Shown here in pieces: positions 1 through 8,765 of a stretch of DNA of 64,000 nt. Every line of letters begins with the position of its first letter. Position 1 is the first letter of the stretch. Both the position numbers and the translations under genes were made by a program. Where the stretch lies: NCBI GenBank assembly GCA_963825635.1, contig CAWGTU010000001.1:1426001-1490000 (forward strand), given 5' to 3'. The DNA is from JAOUEA01 sp963825635. GTDB lineage: Bacteria; Actinomycetota; UBA4738; HRBIN12. The notes under the pieces were generated by a model. The model had not been told where the DNA came from, ran no database searches, and worked only from the letters and a program-made list of their open reading frames with translations.

Positions 1-2
1 AT

Positions 3-1616
3 CGGGCGCGCAAGCACCGGGCCGTCGCGGGGTGGCTCGGGTCGACGCTCGGCGGAGGCGCCGCCGACCGGGAGGAACGGCTCGCCTCCCACTACGCCGA
101 GGCACACGATCTGGCACAGGCGGCCGGCGACGCGATGGCGGCGGAGATGGCCGATCGCGCGGTCGACCACCTCCTGGCCGCATCGGGTCGCGCCGTGGGG
201 CTCGACCCCGCCCGTTCGCTCGCCCACGCCCGGCGAGCCCTCGACCTGATGTCCGACGACGATCCGAGGCGGCCTCGCACCCTGGTCGGCGCCGGGACCG
301 CTGCTCTCGTCGCGGGGCGGTTCGATCAGGCCGAGGACGACCTGCGGGCGGCGGTCGACCTGTTCGCCGTGCACGAGGACGAGATCGGGGCGGCCGACGC
401 GACCGTGATGCTGGCACGGTCGCGGTTCGAGCGCGGCGACATCGACGGGGAGGGGCCGCTGCTGCAGCAGGCGATCGCGGTGCTCGAAGCTCACCCTGCC
501 GGGCCGGCGCTCGCGCACGCGGCCACCCGGATGGCCGGTCACCTCTGGGTCGTCGGGGAGCTCCGCCCGTGCGTCTCGTGGTCGGAGCGAGCTCTCGGCC
601 TGGCACGAGAGATGGAGCTGGAACAGGAGCAAGTGCTCGCCCTGACCTACCGCGGGGCGAGTCGGAGCAAGCTCGGGGACGAGGCCGGACTCGACGATCT
701 GCGCGAGGCGCTGCGCGTGGGCGCGGAATGCGGGCTCGGTGAGGAGACGGCCGTCGCGTACAACAACTACGCGTACGAGCTCTGGTACCACCGGGGACCC
801 GCCGCTTCGGAACCGGTGTGGGAGGAGATGGCGGCCTTCTGCGAAGCCCGCGGGCTCGAGACCTCCTACGCGTGGGCCCGCGGAGGACTGCTCGAGCCGC
901 TGTTCGACACCGGCGAGTGGGACCACGTCCTGAGTACGGCCGCCTGGCTGCGTGGCTGGGACGCCGACCACGGGGGGGAGACCCAGCCCGGGTCGGTCGC
1001 GGTGCAGTTCCAGGGCTGGGTGACGCTGCGCAGGGGTGACCACGAGACGGCGCGCGCATGCGCGAAGGAGCTGTTGGACAGGGCGACGCAGCTCGGGACG
1101 GTCGAGTACCTCGCGCCCGCGTTCCTGCTCGCGGCCGAGGTCGCGTGCGCCGAAGACGAGCGACGCGGCATGCTGGTACACCTCGATGCGTTCACCGCGT
1201 CGACGGCGTCGCAGCCGACGTTCCGGACGGGGTTCCTGCCACTGGCGGTGCGCCTGCTCGTGAAGGCCGACGAGCGGGGCCGGGCGGCCGAGATCCTCGA
1301 CGTCGACATCGACGAGGGGGGCTCATCGCGACGGCTTCGGCTCTCGTTCGAGACCGGCCGGGCGGCGTTCGAGGAGACGTGGGGTGACCCGGCTCTCGCG
1401 CTGGACCTGCATGCGCGCGTCGGGACCGAATGGGAGGTCTACGGGTTCCCCCTCGAGACCGCGCTCGCGAGGGTGGGATCCGCGCGCTGCCTCGTGAAGC
1501 TCGGGCGGGCAGACGACGCCCGCTCGCGGCTGGCCGAGGCACGCCCGACGTTCGAGGCGCTCGGGGCGGCGCCCTACCTCGACGATCTCGAGGCGGTGGA
1601 GCGCGCCATCGGGTGA
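3..1616 (+). CDS. C-terminal part of a TPR-rich signalling ATPase (5' end outside window)
   Basis: The frame is open from the left edge, so only the C-terminal part (about 537 residues) is present. It begins with a helical stretch (KHRAVAGWLG, then ADREERLASHYAEA) of the kind that follows the AAA ATPase core in adenylate-cyclase-associated and LuxR-type regulators (AAA_16 family). The rest is Ala/Leu/Arg/Glu-rich helical repeats resembling TPRs, with no membrane segments. The ATP-binding and any cyclase or DNA-binding domain would lie upstream and cannot be seen. An internal ATG at 135 is not the real start, because coding signal continues upstream. It is convergent with the importer genes that follow, with 1 bp between stops. 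The family assignment is from style rather than a catalytic motif; which signalling output it has is unknown. Confidence 0.7.
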   Translation, partial: RARKHRAVAGWLGSTLGGGAADREERLASHYAEAHDLAQAAGDAMAAEMADRAVDHLLAASGRAVGLDPARSLAHARRALDLMSDDDPRRPRTLVGAGTAALVAGRFDQAEDDLRAAVDLFAVHEDEIGAADATVMLARSRFERGDIDGEGPLLQQAIAVLEAHPAGPALAHAATRMAGHLWVVGELRPCVSWSERALGLAREMELEQEQVLALTYRGASRSKLGDEAGLDDLREALRVGAECGLGEETAVAYNNYAYELWYHRGPAASEPVWEEMAAFCEARGLETSYAWARGGLLEPLFDTGEWDHVLSTAAWLRGWDADHGGETQPGSVAVQFQGWVTLRRGDHETARACAKELLDRATQLGTVEYLAPAFLLAAEVACAEDERRGMLVHLDAFTASTASQPTFRTGFLPLAVRLLVKADERGRAAEILDVDIDEGGSSRRLRLSFETGRAAFEETWGDPALALDLHARVGTEWEVYGFPLETALARVGSARCLVKLGRADDARSRLAEARPTFEALGAAPYLDDLEAVERAIG

Positions 1617-1617
1617 G

Positions 1618-2379
1618 TCACATGCGCCCGGCGGCCACGATCCTCGCCAGGAACTGACCGGTCCGCTCCTGCTGTGGATCCTCGAAGATCTGCTCGGGCG
1701 GTCCCTGCTCCGCGATCACGCCCTCGTCGAGGAAGCAGACGCGCGTCGCGATGTCGCGCGCGAAGCCCATCTCGTGGGTCGCGATCAGCATCGTCATGCC
1801 GGCGGCGGCGAGCTCGCGGATCACGTCGAGCACCTCGGCCACGAGCTCAGGGTCGAGCGCGCTCGTCACCTCGTCGAGCAGCATGATGTCGGGCTTCATC
1901 GCGAGGGCTCGCATGATCGCCACGCGCTGCTGCTGGCCGCCCGAGAGGCGGTCGGGGTACTCCTCGGCCTTGTCGGCGAGTCCGAACCGGTCGAGTAACT
2001 CGCGCGCCGCGACCTCTGCCTGGGACGCGCTCGTGCCGACGACCTTCGTGGGCGCAAGCGTGATGTTGCGCAGCACGCTCATGTGGGGGAAGAGGTTGAA
2101 CGACTGGAACACGATGCCGATGCGCCGGCGGATCGCGTTCACGTCGATGCCCTGCGCCGTGATCTCGTCGCCCTCGACGACGATGCGCCCGCCGTCGATC
2201 GGCTCGATCAGGTTCACGCAGCGCAGCAGCGTGGACTTGCCCGAGCCCGAGGCGCCGATCAGGCAGATCACCTCGTGGTCGGCGACCTCGAGGTCGACGC
2301 CGCGCAGCACCTGCAGGTCGCCGAAGGACTTCACGAGTCCCTCGATCACGATCGCCGGTTGCTCCCTCGAGGTGTTCAC
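1618..2379 (-). CDS. Polar amino-acid ABC importer, ATPase subunit (GlnQ/HisP-like)
   Basis: A 253-residue ATPase that powers uptake of a polar amino acid through the inner membrane. It has a Walker A motif (GASGSGKST), Q-loop (VFQSFNLFPHM), ABC signature (LSGGQQQRVAI), Walker B (IMLLDEVTSALDP) and switch His (THEMGFA). Length and the FNLFPH signature are typical of family 3 (GlnQ/HisP/ArtP) ATPases. The start is GTG, overlapping the permease stop as GTGA, so translation is probably coupled. It is the last gene of a binding protein, permease, ATPase operon. The exact substrate cannot be read from sequence. Confidence 0.95.
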   Translation of the reverse strand: MNTSREQPAIVIEGLVKSFGDLQVLRGVDLEVADHEVICLIGASGSGKSTLLRCVNLIEPIDGGRIVVEGDEITAQGIDVNAIRRRIGIVFQSFNLFPHMSVLRNITLAPTKVVGTSASQAEVAARELLDRFGLADKAEEYPDRLSGGQQQRVAIMRALAMKPDIMLLDEVTSALDPELVAEVLDVIRELAAAGMTMLIATHEMGFARDIATRVCFLDEGVIAEQGPPEQIFEDPQQERTGQFLARIVAAGRM

Positions 2380-3287
2380 GCGGCACCCCCGGCCTGCTGC
2401 CTGCGCTGGTCCCGCTTGATCAGCCAGTCGACGAAGAGCACCTGCGGGATCGTGATCATCACGTAGACGAGGGCGAGCGACACGTACGGCGTGAAGTTGA
2501 AGAACGTGGCCTGCGTGATCTGTGCCTGGCGGAGCCCCTCCGTCACACCCAGCACCGCGACGAGCGCGGAGTCCTTCTGCAGGCCGATGAAGTCGTTGAG
2601 CAGCGGCGGCAGGACCCGCTTGATGGCCTGCGGCAGCACGACGTACCGCATCGCCTGCCCCCGACCGAGCCCGAGCGATCGGGCCGCAGCCGTCTGACTC
2701 GGATGGATCGACTCGATCCCGGCCCTGTAGACCTCGGCCACGTACGCCGAGTACACGAGCGTCAGGGCGATGATCGCCCAGAACACGTCGCTGTTGGGCA
2801 CCCCCTGCAGCTCCAACGCCGGCATGCCGAACCCGAGGATGAAGATCACGAGGATCGTCGGCACGCCGCGGAACAGGATCGAGTACGACACGGCGAGCAA
2901 TCGCAGTGGGGCGAACACCGGACCCGGCAGGCTCCGCATCACCGCCAGCACCAGCGCAAGGATCAGGACCAGGACCTCGGCGATCAGGAAGATCCGCACG
3001 TTCAGCCAGAACCCGTCGAGGATCTTCGGCAGCGACTCCGCGAAGATCTCTCGGTTGAAGAACTGCTCCTTCACGCCTCCCGGTGAGGACCAGCCCGGCG
3101 AGTTCACGACCGCCAGGATCACGACGGCGAAGAAGATCACCGTGCTCGCGATCGCGACCCAGACGCTGCGGGAGCCGTCGCCGCCGCCCAAGATACGAGA
3201 ACCCCTGCCGCCCGTCGGGGGCAGGGGTTCTCGAGGGTCGAGGCCGGCGGGCCGGGCGATCGCGGGTTGCCCTCCTGCGTCGCTCAC
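2376..3287 (-). CDS. Polar amino-acid ABC importer, permease subunit (HisM/GlnP-like)
   Basis: A 303-residue integral membrane permease of the amino-acid 3-TM family, with about five to six membrane segments from residue 45 on. The conserved EAA loop is visible as AAARSLGLGRGQAMRYVVLP. The first 40 residues are Pro/Gly/Arg-rich and unlike the family. They overlie a strong DNA hairpin at 3196-3233. The GTG start at 3287 has a GAGGGG 13 bases upstream, but an in-frame TTG at 3191 just past the hairpin would remove the odd N-terminus, so the start is uncertain. It lies 22 bases behind the binding-protein gene and overlaps the ATPase gene by 4 bp. A single permease gene suggests a homodimeric channel. 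Confidence 0.93.
   Translation of the reverse strand: MSDAGGQPAIARPAGLDPREPLPPTGGRGSRILGGGDGSRSVWVAIASTVIFFAVVILAVVNSPGWSSPGGVKEQFFNREIFAESLPKILDGFWLNVRIFLIAEVLVLILALVLAVMRSLPGPVFAPLRLLAVSYSILFRGVPTILVIFILGFGMPALELQGVPNSDVFWAIIALTLVYSAYVAEVYRAGIESIHPSQTAAARSLGLGRGQAMRYVVLPQAIKRVLPPLLNDFIGLQKDSALVAVLGVTEGLRQAQITQATFFNFTPYVSLALVYVMITIPQVLFVDWLIKRDQRRQQAGGAA
3196..3233 (-). repeat. Strong inverted repeat between binding-protein and permease genes
   Basis: Perfect 14-bp arms (3196-3209 and 3220-3233) flank a 10-base loop that can form 3 further pairs. It lies at the 5' end of the permease frame, just after the binding-protein gene. In binding-protein operons such hairpins commonly protect the 3' end of the abundant upstream message or attenuate transcription; that role is inferred here. 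No T-run follows on the minus strand, so it is not a standard intrinsic terminator. Confidence 0.75.
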
Positions 3288-3309
3288 CGCGGGATCGGGG
3301 CCCCTCGCG

Positions 3310-4209
3310 CTACTCGAACGTGGGCACGCTCGTGTCGGTCACGAGCCACTCGTCCTGCAGGGCGTCGAGCGTGCCGTCGGCCTCGAGCGCAGCGATGCCG
3401 AGGTTCACGCACTCCACGAACGCATTGCCCTTCTCGAACGTCAGGCCGAACTGCTCCTGCTCGCCCAGGTCGGGGAACTGCCCGACCACCACGTCGGCGT
3501 ATCCGTAGAACGCGGTCGGGAAGTCGACGACGACACCGTCGATCTGCCCGTTCTTGAGGTCCTTGAGCGCGAGGTCCAGGTCGTCGTAGACGCTGGCGCC
3601 GTCGGTCGGCTGCACGAGCTCCTCGATCACCGTCAGGCTCGTCGTGCCGATCGGCGCGCCGAGCTTCAGGTCTTGGAGCTCCGCCAGGGTGGTCGCCCCG
3701 ATCGCCGGCGAGCCCTCGTTCGCGATCAGCGCCTGGTTCACGTCGAAATACCCGTCGCTGAAGTCGACCGCTCCGGCCCGCTTCTCGGTGATCGAGACCT
3801 GCTGCATCGAGAAATCGAAGTCCTTGGGACCGGGCGCGAACGATTTGTTGAAGGGGATGCCGAGCCACTGCACCTGGTCCTCGGTGAACCCGAGCTCCTC
3901 GGCCAGGGCGTACGCGAACGCGGACTCGTACCCCTCGCCGGTATACGGGTCGCCCGTGAAGCTGCTCGACTCCCACTCGGAGCCCTCGGTGCTCTTGCCG
4001 CCGTACCACGGTGAGTACGCCGGGTTGCCCGTGGCGATAGTGAGCGTGCCGTCGTTGACCAGCGTCGCGTCGGCCGCGCACGTCGCGGCGTCGACAGGCG
4101 CCGGCTCGGTGGTGGCGCCGTTGTCGGCGGGCTCGGTGGTGTCGTCTTCGGGCGCACACGCTGCCGCGACGATCGCAAGCACCGCGAGCCCGAGCAGGAA
4201 CTTCCGCAT
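3310..4209 (-). CDS. Amino-acid ABC importer, substrate-binding lipoprotein (family 3)
   Basis: A 299-residue secreted binding protein. It starts with a lipoprotein signal peptide (MRKFLLGLAVLAIVAAAC, lipobox VAAAC) and an Asp/Glu/Thr-rich linker, then a type-II periplasmic binding fold (SBP_bac_3) with typical elements such as GTLTIATGNPAYSPW and LGAPIGTTS. The ATG at 4209 was chosen because it begins the signal peptide and has GAGGGGGAAGAGG upstream; the longer open frame upstream is not coding-like. It is the first gene of the three-gene importer. In actinobacteria the lipid anchor holds the protein on the outer face of the membrane. The ligand is probably a polar or charged amino acid, which cannot be settled by eye. 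Confidence 0.94.
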   Translation of the reverse strand: MRKFLLGLAVLAIVAAACAPEDDTTEPADNGATTEPAPVDAATCAADATLVNDGTLTIATGNPAYSPWYGGKSTEGSEWESSSFTGDPYTGEGYESAFAYALAEELGFTEDQVQWLGIPFNKSFAPGPKDFDFSMQQVSITEKRAGAVDFSDGYFDVNQALIANEGSPAIGATTLAELQDLKLGAPIGTTSLTVIEELVQPTDGASVYDDLDLALKDLKNGQIDGVVVDFPTAFYGYADVVVGQFPDLGEQEQFGLTFEKGNAFVECVNLGIAALEADGTLDALQDEWLVTDTSVPTFE

Positions 4210-4297
4210 CGCGCCTCTTCCCCCTCGTTCGTGACGTCTCCGGGCTGGAGATCCGCCGCCTGATGCCCAGGGTTCGGAGCCTAGCAGGGCGCTCGCG

Positions 4298-5104
4298 CTA
4301 CTTCCGCGGTTCCCAGCTGAAGAAGCGGACCGCGAGCAGGAGGCCGGCGAGCCCCCAGACGGCCACGACCGCGAGGTCGGACCAGGCGAAGGCGAATGGG
4401 AACAGGGGCCCGGCCGGCGTGCGCACCGCGACGTCGCTGAACGCGCTGCCGAAGAGGGCGTCGGCGAACGGCTTGACGGGGAAGGCGTTCGCGATCGTGC
4501 GCATCCATGCCGGGGCCTGGTCACCGAGCGGGATGAAGATGCCCGACAGGAACAGCAGCGGCAGGATCGAGGCGTTCACGAGCGGCGGCGCGGCGTCGGC
4601 GTTGGGCACCGCCGCCGTGAACGCGAGGGCGAGCGCGGCGAACGAGAGCGACCCGACGAGGAACGTGAGCAGGAACTCGACGGCGGCGATGCCCGTCGGG
4701 ATCGGAGCGTCGTAGACCAGCGTGCCGAACGTCATCGTGATGACGACGAGGATCGCTCCGACGACCATGCCGTGGAGCACGCGCGCGGCGAGGTAGGCGG
4801 CGCCCGGCAGGGGCGTGCCGCGCAGGCGCTTCAGGATGCCCGTGTCGCGGGTGAACACCGTGGAGATCGCGATGTTCGTGTAGCACGCGGAGATCACGCC
4901 GAACGCGGCCATCGCGATCACGAAGTACTGCGACTGCGCGAGGTCGGTGCCCTGCAGGGTCACGTCGTTCCCGCCGAGGAGCGACGTGAAGATCACGAGG
5001 AACAGCAGCGGGAACGCGAACGTGAAGAAGGCCGACGCGGGGTTCCTCCAGAACGCGAGATTCGTGAATCGGAACTGCCGCAGCACCTGCGCCGACGCGC
5101 TCAC
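4298..5104 (-). CDS. ABC-2 type exporter permease (DrrB-like)
   Basis: A 268-residue membrane protein with about six hydrophobic segments and the ABC-2 membrane family layout (FRNPASAFFTF-type start motif, ITACY-like central region, long ILKRLRGTPLPG loop). It pairs with the ATPase gene upstream through a GTGA overlap, giving an ATPase plus permease exporter of the daunorubicin/DrrAB or Nod type. The GTG at 5104 was chosen for that overlap; longer upstream frames lie inside the ATPase gene. Substrate unknown: drugs, lipids or polysaccharide precursors are all possible for this family. Its neighbours are housekeeping genes and give no clue to the cargo. Confidence 0.93.
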   Translation of the reverse strand: MSASAQVLRQFRFTNLAFWRNPASAFFTFAFPLLFLVIFTSLLGGNDVTLQGTDLAQSQYFVIAMAAFGVISACYTNIAISTVFTRDTGILKRLRGTPLPGAAYLAARVLHGMVVGAILVVITMTFGTLVYDAPIPTGIAAVEFLLTFLVGSLSFAALALAFTAAVPNADAAPPLVNASILPLLFLSGIFIPLGDQAPAWMRTIANAFPVKPFADALFGSAFSDVAVRTPAGPLFPFAFAWSDLAVVAVWGLAGLLLAVRFFSWEPRK

Positions 5105-6009
5105 GCCGCCCCCATGTCGTCGCCGGTGAGCTCGAGGTAGACGTCCTCGAGGCTCGGCACGGAGACCTCGAGCACGTCGAAGGTGAACCCTCGCTCCAAC
5201 GCCCACCCCGTGACCTCGTGCACGGTCTTCGTCGCGTCCTGGGTGCGGAGCGTGAACGAGCCGTCGGCCTCGGCGACCTGCCCCCACTCGGGGAGCGGTG
5301 ACGCACCCTCGGGAGGGCGGTAGCGCACGCGGGCCAGCATGCGATCGCGCCCGGCGATGGTGTCCGGCGTGCCCTCCGCCACGATCTCACCCCGCGCGAT
5401 CACCGCCACCCGGTGGGCGAGGACCTGCGCCTCGTCCATGAAATGCGTCGTGAGGAAGACGGTCTTCCCGATCTCGGCGAGGTTCCTCACGATCTCCCAG
5501 GCGTTGCGCCGTGCGTTCGGGTCGAAGCCCGTCGTCGGCTCGTCGAGGAAGAGCAGCTCGGGGTCGCCGGCGAGGGCCACCGCCACGTCGAGCCGGCGGT
5601 GCTGGCCTCCCGAGAGCTTGTTCACCCGGGTGGTGCGCTTCTCGGCGAGCCCCACGAGCTCGATCACCTCGTCGACGTCGCGCGGCGACCGGTAGTACCC
5701 CGCGTACTGCTCCACGGTCTCTCGGACCGTGAGGAAGGGATCGACACCGGTCGACTGCAGCACGATGCCGATCCGACGCTTCTGCTCGACGGCGCCGGAT
5801 GCGGGGTCCGCGCCGAGGACGCTCACCTCGCCGCCGCTACGCTTGCGGTACCCCTCGAGGATCTCGACCGTCGTCGTCTTGCCGGCGCCGTTCGGTCCGA
5901 GCAGCGCGAACACCTCACCACGGTCGACGTGCAGGTCGATGCCTCGGACGGCCTCGACGTCCCCGTAGGCCATGTGCAGGCCCCGGACGTCGATCACCCG
6001 GTCGCTCAT
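5101..6009 (-). CDS. ABC exporter ATPase (DrrA-like)
   Basis: A 302-residue ABC ATPase with Walker A GPNGAGKTT, signature LSGGQHRRLDV, Walker B LLFLDEPTTGFDP and switch His in LTTHFMDEA. The 60- to 80-residue C-terminal extension after the nucleotide-binding domain is usual for DrrA-type exporter ATPases. The ATG at 6009 overlaps the stop of the dehydrogenase gene by 4 bp, and the downstream permease overlaps its stop in the same way, so the pair sits at the end of the long rpsA-coaE transcription unit. Confidence 0.95.
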   Translation of the reverse strand: MSDRVIDVRGLHMAYGDVEAVRGIDLHVDRGEVFALLGPNGAGKTTTVEILEGYRKRSGGEVSVLGADPASGAVEQKRRIGIVLQSTGVDPFLTVRETVEQYAGYYRSPRDVDEVIELVGLAEKRTTRVNKLSGGQHRRLDVAVALAGDPELLFLDEPTTGFDPNARRNAWEIVRNLAEIGKTVFLTTHFMDEAQVLAHRVAVIARGEIVAEGTPDTIAGRDRMLARVRYRPPEGASPLPEWGQVAEADGSFTLRTQDATKTVHEVTGWALERGFTFDVLEVSVPSLEDVYLELTGDDMGAA

Positions 6010-7058
6010 CGACCCGGGTCGGCGGGCGGGGTTGGGCCCGGCGGCAGACCGCGCCCTCCGCTCGCGGGCGGATCGGCCGTGCCGTGGCCGGCCTCCTTGT
6101 CGACGACGTGCTCGAGCGGCTCGCCCTCGGCGAACCTACGGACGTTGTCGAGGAAGACCGAGACCACGCGATCCTCCCACCCCTCGGCGTCACCGCTGAT
6201 GTGGGGCGAGACGATCACGTTCGGCATCACCCAGAGCGGGCTCTCGGCCGGCAGCGGCTCGGTCGCGAAGACGTCGAGGGCCGCCCCCGCGATCGCGCCG
6301 GTCCGCAGCGCCTCCACGAGCGCGGGTTCGTCGACCGTGCCCCCCCGCCCGACGTTGTAGAAGCGGGCGCGCGACGGCATCGCCGCGAAGGCAGCCGCGT
6401 CGAACAGGCCACGCGTCTGCCCGGTCAACGGGAGGGCGTCGAGCACGTGGTCGGCGTCGGCGAGCGCGCGGTGGAGGTGGTCCACGCCGACGACGTCGCC
6501 GAACGTCTCATGGCGGCGCGGCCGCCGCCCGACGAGCCCGACCGACATCCCCAAGGCGAGCGCCCGGGTGGCCGTGGCGCGGCCGATCGGGCCGGGACCT
6601 ACGACCACGAGCCTCGCGCCCTCCAGCCGCTCGGTCGTGCGCCCGGACGTCCACTCGCGTCGCTGCTGGTCGGCGATCGAGGCGTGCAGCCCGCTGGTGA
6701 AGGCGAGCATGGCCCCGATCACCCACTCGGCGATCGGTTCGTCGAAGACTCCGGCGGCGTTCGTCACCACGACGTCGCTCTCGATCAGCTCGGGGAACAG
6801 GAGCGTGTCGACCCCCGCCGACGCCGTCTGGATCCACCGCAGGCGCCCCGGAGCGGGCCAGAGCCCGGGCAGCCACGACGGATCGAGTCGCCACACGAAG
6901 AGGGCGTCGGCGTCGGGGAGCAGGCGCGCCAGCTCGTCGGGTCCGGGTGCGAACCGCAGCTCGACCACCTCGTACGCCGTGTCGATGCCCGGAAGAGGTG
7001 ACCCGGCATCGGCGCCCATGACGACCACCACGGGCCGGGAGCGTCGGTCCGCGTTCAC
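6006..7058 (-). CDS. D-2-hydroxyacid dehydrogenase, NAD(P)-dependent
   Basis: A 350-residue oxidoreductase of the D-isomer 2-hydroxyacid dehydrogenase family, which reduces 2-keto acids to D-2-hydroxy acids or the reverse. The Rossmann motif GPGPIGRATA lies near residue 155. The catalytic triad is recognisable: Arg in NVGRGGTVDE, Glu in FATEPLPAES and His in VSPHISG. The basic pair in GRRPRRH after the nucleotide-binding strand suggests a preference for NADP, like the GhrA-type glyoxylate/hydroxypyruvate reductases; this is inference. The last 25 residues are Pro/Gly-rich tail. GTG at 7058 overlaps the DUF2203 stop (GTGA). Confidence 0.93.
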   Translation of the reverse strand: MNADRRSRPVVVVMGADAGSPLPGIDTAYEVVELRFAPGPDELARLLPDADALFVWRLDPSWLPGLWPAPGRLRWIQTASAGVDTLLFPELIESDVVVTNAAGVFDEPIAEWVIGAMLAFTSGLHASIADQQRREWTSGRTTERLEGARLVVVGPGPIGRATATRALALGMSVGLVGRRPRRHETFGDVVGVDHLHRALADADHVLDALPLTGQTRGLFDAAAFAAMPSRARFYNVGRGGTVDEPALVEALRTGAIAGAALDVFATEPLPAESPLWVMPNVIVSPHISGDAEGWEDRVVSVFLDNVRRFAEGEPLEHVVDKEAGHGTADPPASGGRGLPPGPTPPADPGR

Positions 7059-7423
7059 AGCGGCTGCCTCTTCGAGAACCCGGCGTACTCCTCGTGGAAC
7101 CATGCCACCGAGGCCTCGCCGAGGCGCCAGCACAAGAAGACCCGCCTGCCGTCACGTTCGGCCGGGAAGTCCACGAGCCCCATCTCGGGATCGCGGAGCA
7201 GGATGCCTTCCTCTGCGAGGGTCGTGAGATCGGCGCGTAGGTGCTCCTGAGCGGTGAACCAGTCGGAGCCGGAGACCCCGCCGCCGTCGGCTTCGACGGC
7301 CGCGGTGATCCGCTCGCTCGCCTCGACCAGCGCGCGTCGCGCGTCGCGGACCCGCGGCAGCAGATCGCGGAGCATCGGCAGCGCGGCTTCGGCCTGCCCG
7401 ACGTCGAAGACCCGGTGCGTCAC
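7055..7423 (-). CDS. DUF2203 family protein
   Basis: A 122-residue soluble protein. It matches the pattern of DUF2203: an N-terminal VFDVGQAEAALPMLRDLLP segment, central helices, and a C-terminal GLVDFPAERDGRRVFLCWR core followed by LGEASVAWFHEEYAGF. No catalytic residues or cofactor sites are known to me for this family. It overlaps both neighbours by 4 bp in a row that otherwise contains metabolic enzymes (HAD hydrolase, hydroxyacid dehydrogenase). Function unknown. Confidence 0.88.
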   Translation of the reverse strand: MTHRVFDVGQAEAALPMLRDLLPRVRDARRALVEASERITAAVEADGGGVSGSDWFTAQEHLRADLTTLAEEGILLRDPEMGLVDFPAERDGRRVFLCWRLGEASVAWFHEEYAGFSKRQPL

Positions 7424-8121
7424 GCCGCCTCCAGCACGCGGACGAGGGCCCGCAGGTCGGTGATGCGAGTCCCTAGGTGATCAGGATGCCGCTGCCGTCG
7501 ATCGATCAGGACGGGGAACATGCCGAGGGCCTCGGGAGGAACGACGTCGAACTCCGGGTTGTCCCCCACGAACGCCACCTCACCCGCCGACGCTCCGGCT
7601 CGCTCGAGCGCCAGCCGATAGATGCGGGGGTCGGGCTTCTCCATGCCCTCGATGCCGCTGATCACGCGCACCGGGAACCGCTCTCGCACCCCGAGCGCGG
7701 CGAGCAGGTCCTCGAGCCAGGCCTCGAAGTTCGACACGATGCCGAGCGTGATGCCCGCATCGGCGAGACCGTCGAGCGCCTCGGCCACGTCGTCGAACAG
7801 GGCGTAGTTGCCGAGATCGGTGAATCCCTCGTAGAGCGTCTCGCGTAGGCCGTCGGCGGAGGGGAGGCCGAGCGACTCCAGCATGCGCTCGTACACCCCG
7901 AGCCAGAACGTGCGCGAGGCCTCGGGCGTCAGGGTCCACAGGTCGCCGTCGCGCGACGCCTCGCTGAAGCGACGGAGCACGGTGGCGCTCGCCTTGAGCA
8001 CCGCGTCGGGCTCGCGCTCGTGACCGGCGTCCCGCACGATCCGGGAGAAGAGCTCGGGGAACGACGGTGACGGATGCACCAGGGTCTCCCCCGCATCGAA
8101 GAGCACGGCCCGGAACCTCAC
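7420..8121 (-). CDS. HAD-superfamily hydrolase
   Basis: A 233-residue phosphatase-like protein of the haloacid dehalogenase superfamily. Motif I is FDAGETL (nucleophile Asp), motif II is the Ser in GIVSNFEAW, motif III the Lys in GMEKPDPRIY and motif IV the GDNPEFD acidic cluster. The helical cap between motifs I and II is of the C1 type. The GTG at 8121 places the nucleophile 9 to 10 residues from the N-terminus, as usual; a longer open frame runs through coaE and is not real. Small-molecule phosphatase is likely, substrate unknown. The start lies 7 bases after the coaE stop. Confidence 0.93.
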   Translation of the reverse strand: MRFRAVLFDAGETLVHPSPSFPELFSRIVRDAGHEREPDAVLKASATVLRRFSEASRDGDLWTLTPEASRTFWLGVYERMLESLGLPSADGLRETLYEGFTDLGNYALFDDVAEALDGLADAGITLGIVSNFEAWLEDLLAALGVRERFPVRVISGIEGMEKPDPRIYRLALERAGASAGEVAFVGDNPEFDVVPPEALGMFPVLIDRRQRHPDHLGTRITDLRALVRVLEAA

Positions 8122-8128
8122 GTCGTCA

Positions 8129-8737
8129 TCACGCCGGCGATGATAGGGCCCGGGCACGCAGATCCGACCAGAGCCGGTCGACCCGTTCCTCGAGCTCGGC
8201 TGGGGTGCCGTCGTTCTCGACGACCAGGTCGGCGAGCGAGACCTTCTCCTCGAGGGGCATCTGCGCGGCCATCCGTGCTCTGACGTCGGCCTCGTCCATG
8301 CCGCGTTCGACCAACCGGGCAACGCGTGCGTCGGCGGATGCCGTCACGACCACGACGAGGGGGAAGCCCTCGTGCGCGCCCGTCTCGATCAACAGGGGGG
8401 AATCGACCACCACCACGTCGTCGGTGTGGGCGTGCGCCGCCACCGCCTCGGCGATCGCCCGCCGGACCGCCGGGTGCACGATCGCCTCGAGGTCGGCGCG
8501 CGCTGCGTCGTCGGCGAAGACGATCGATGCGAGGGCGTGACGATCGAGGGAGCCGTCGGGTCGGAGCACACCGTCCCCGAAGCGAGCGACCACGGCGTCG
8601 AACCCGGGCGTGCCAGGTTCGACGGCTTCGCGCGCGAGCACGTCGGAGTCGAGGACCACCGCGCCGCGGTCCGAGAGCATGCGCGCGACCGTCGACTTCC
8701 CCGATCCGATGCCGCCCGTGAGGCCGACCAGCAGCAC
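8129..8737 (-). CDS. coaE: Dephospho-CoA kinase
   Basis: A 202-residue P-loop kinase that phosphorylates dephospho-CoA in the last step of coenzyme A synthesis. It begins with the family motif LTGGIGSGKST (Walker A) and carries the DSDVLAREAVEPGTPG substrate segment, VDSPLLIETG and the LID-like RMAAQMPLEEK region with conserved Arg. Length matches the family (about 200). The GTG at 8737 is the only sensible start; the frame continues upstream through rpsA as a low-complexity Arg/Ser/Pro shadow. The rpsA-coaE linkage is common in actinobacteria. Confidence 0.96.
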   Translation of the reverse strand: MLLVGLTGGIGSGKSTVARMLSDRGAVVLDSDVLAREAVEPGTPGFDAVVARFGDGVLRPDGSLDRHALASIVFADDAARADLEAIVHPAVRRAIAEAVAAHAHTDDVVVVDSPLLIETGAHEGFPLVVVVTASADARVARLVERGMDEADVRARMAAQMPLEEKVSLADLVVENDGTPAELEERVDRLWSDLRARALSSPA

Positions 8738-8765
8738 GTCGTACCACCGGTCGACCGAGCGGCCC

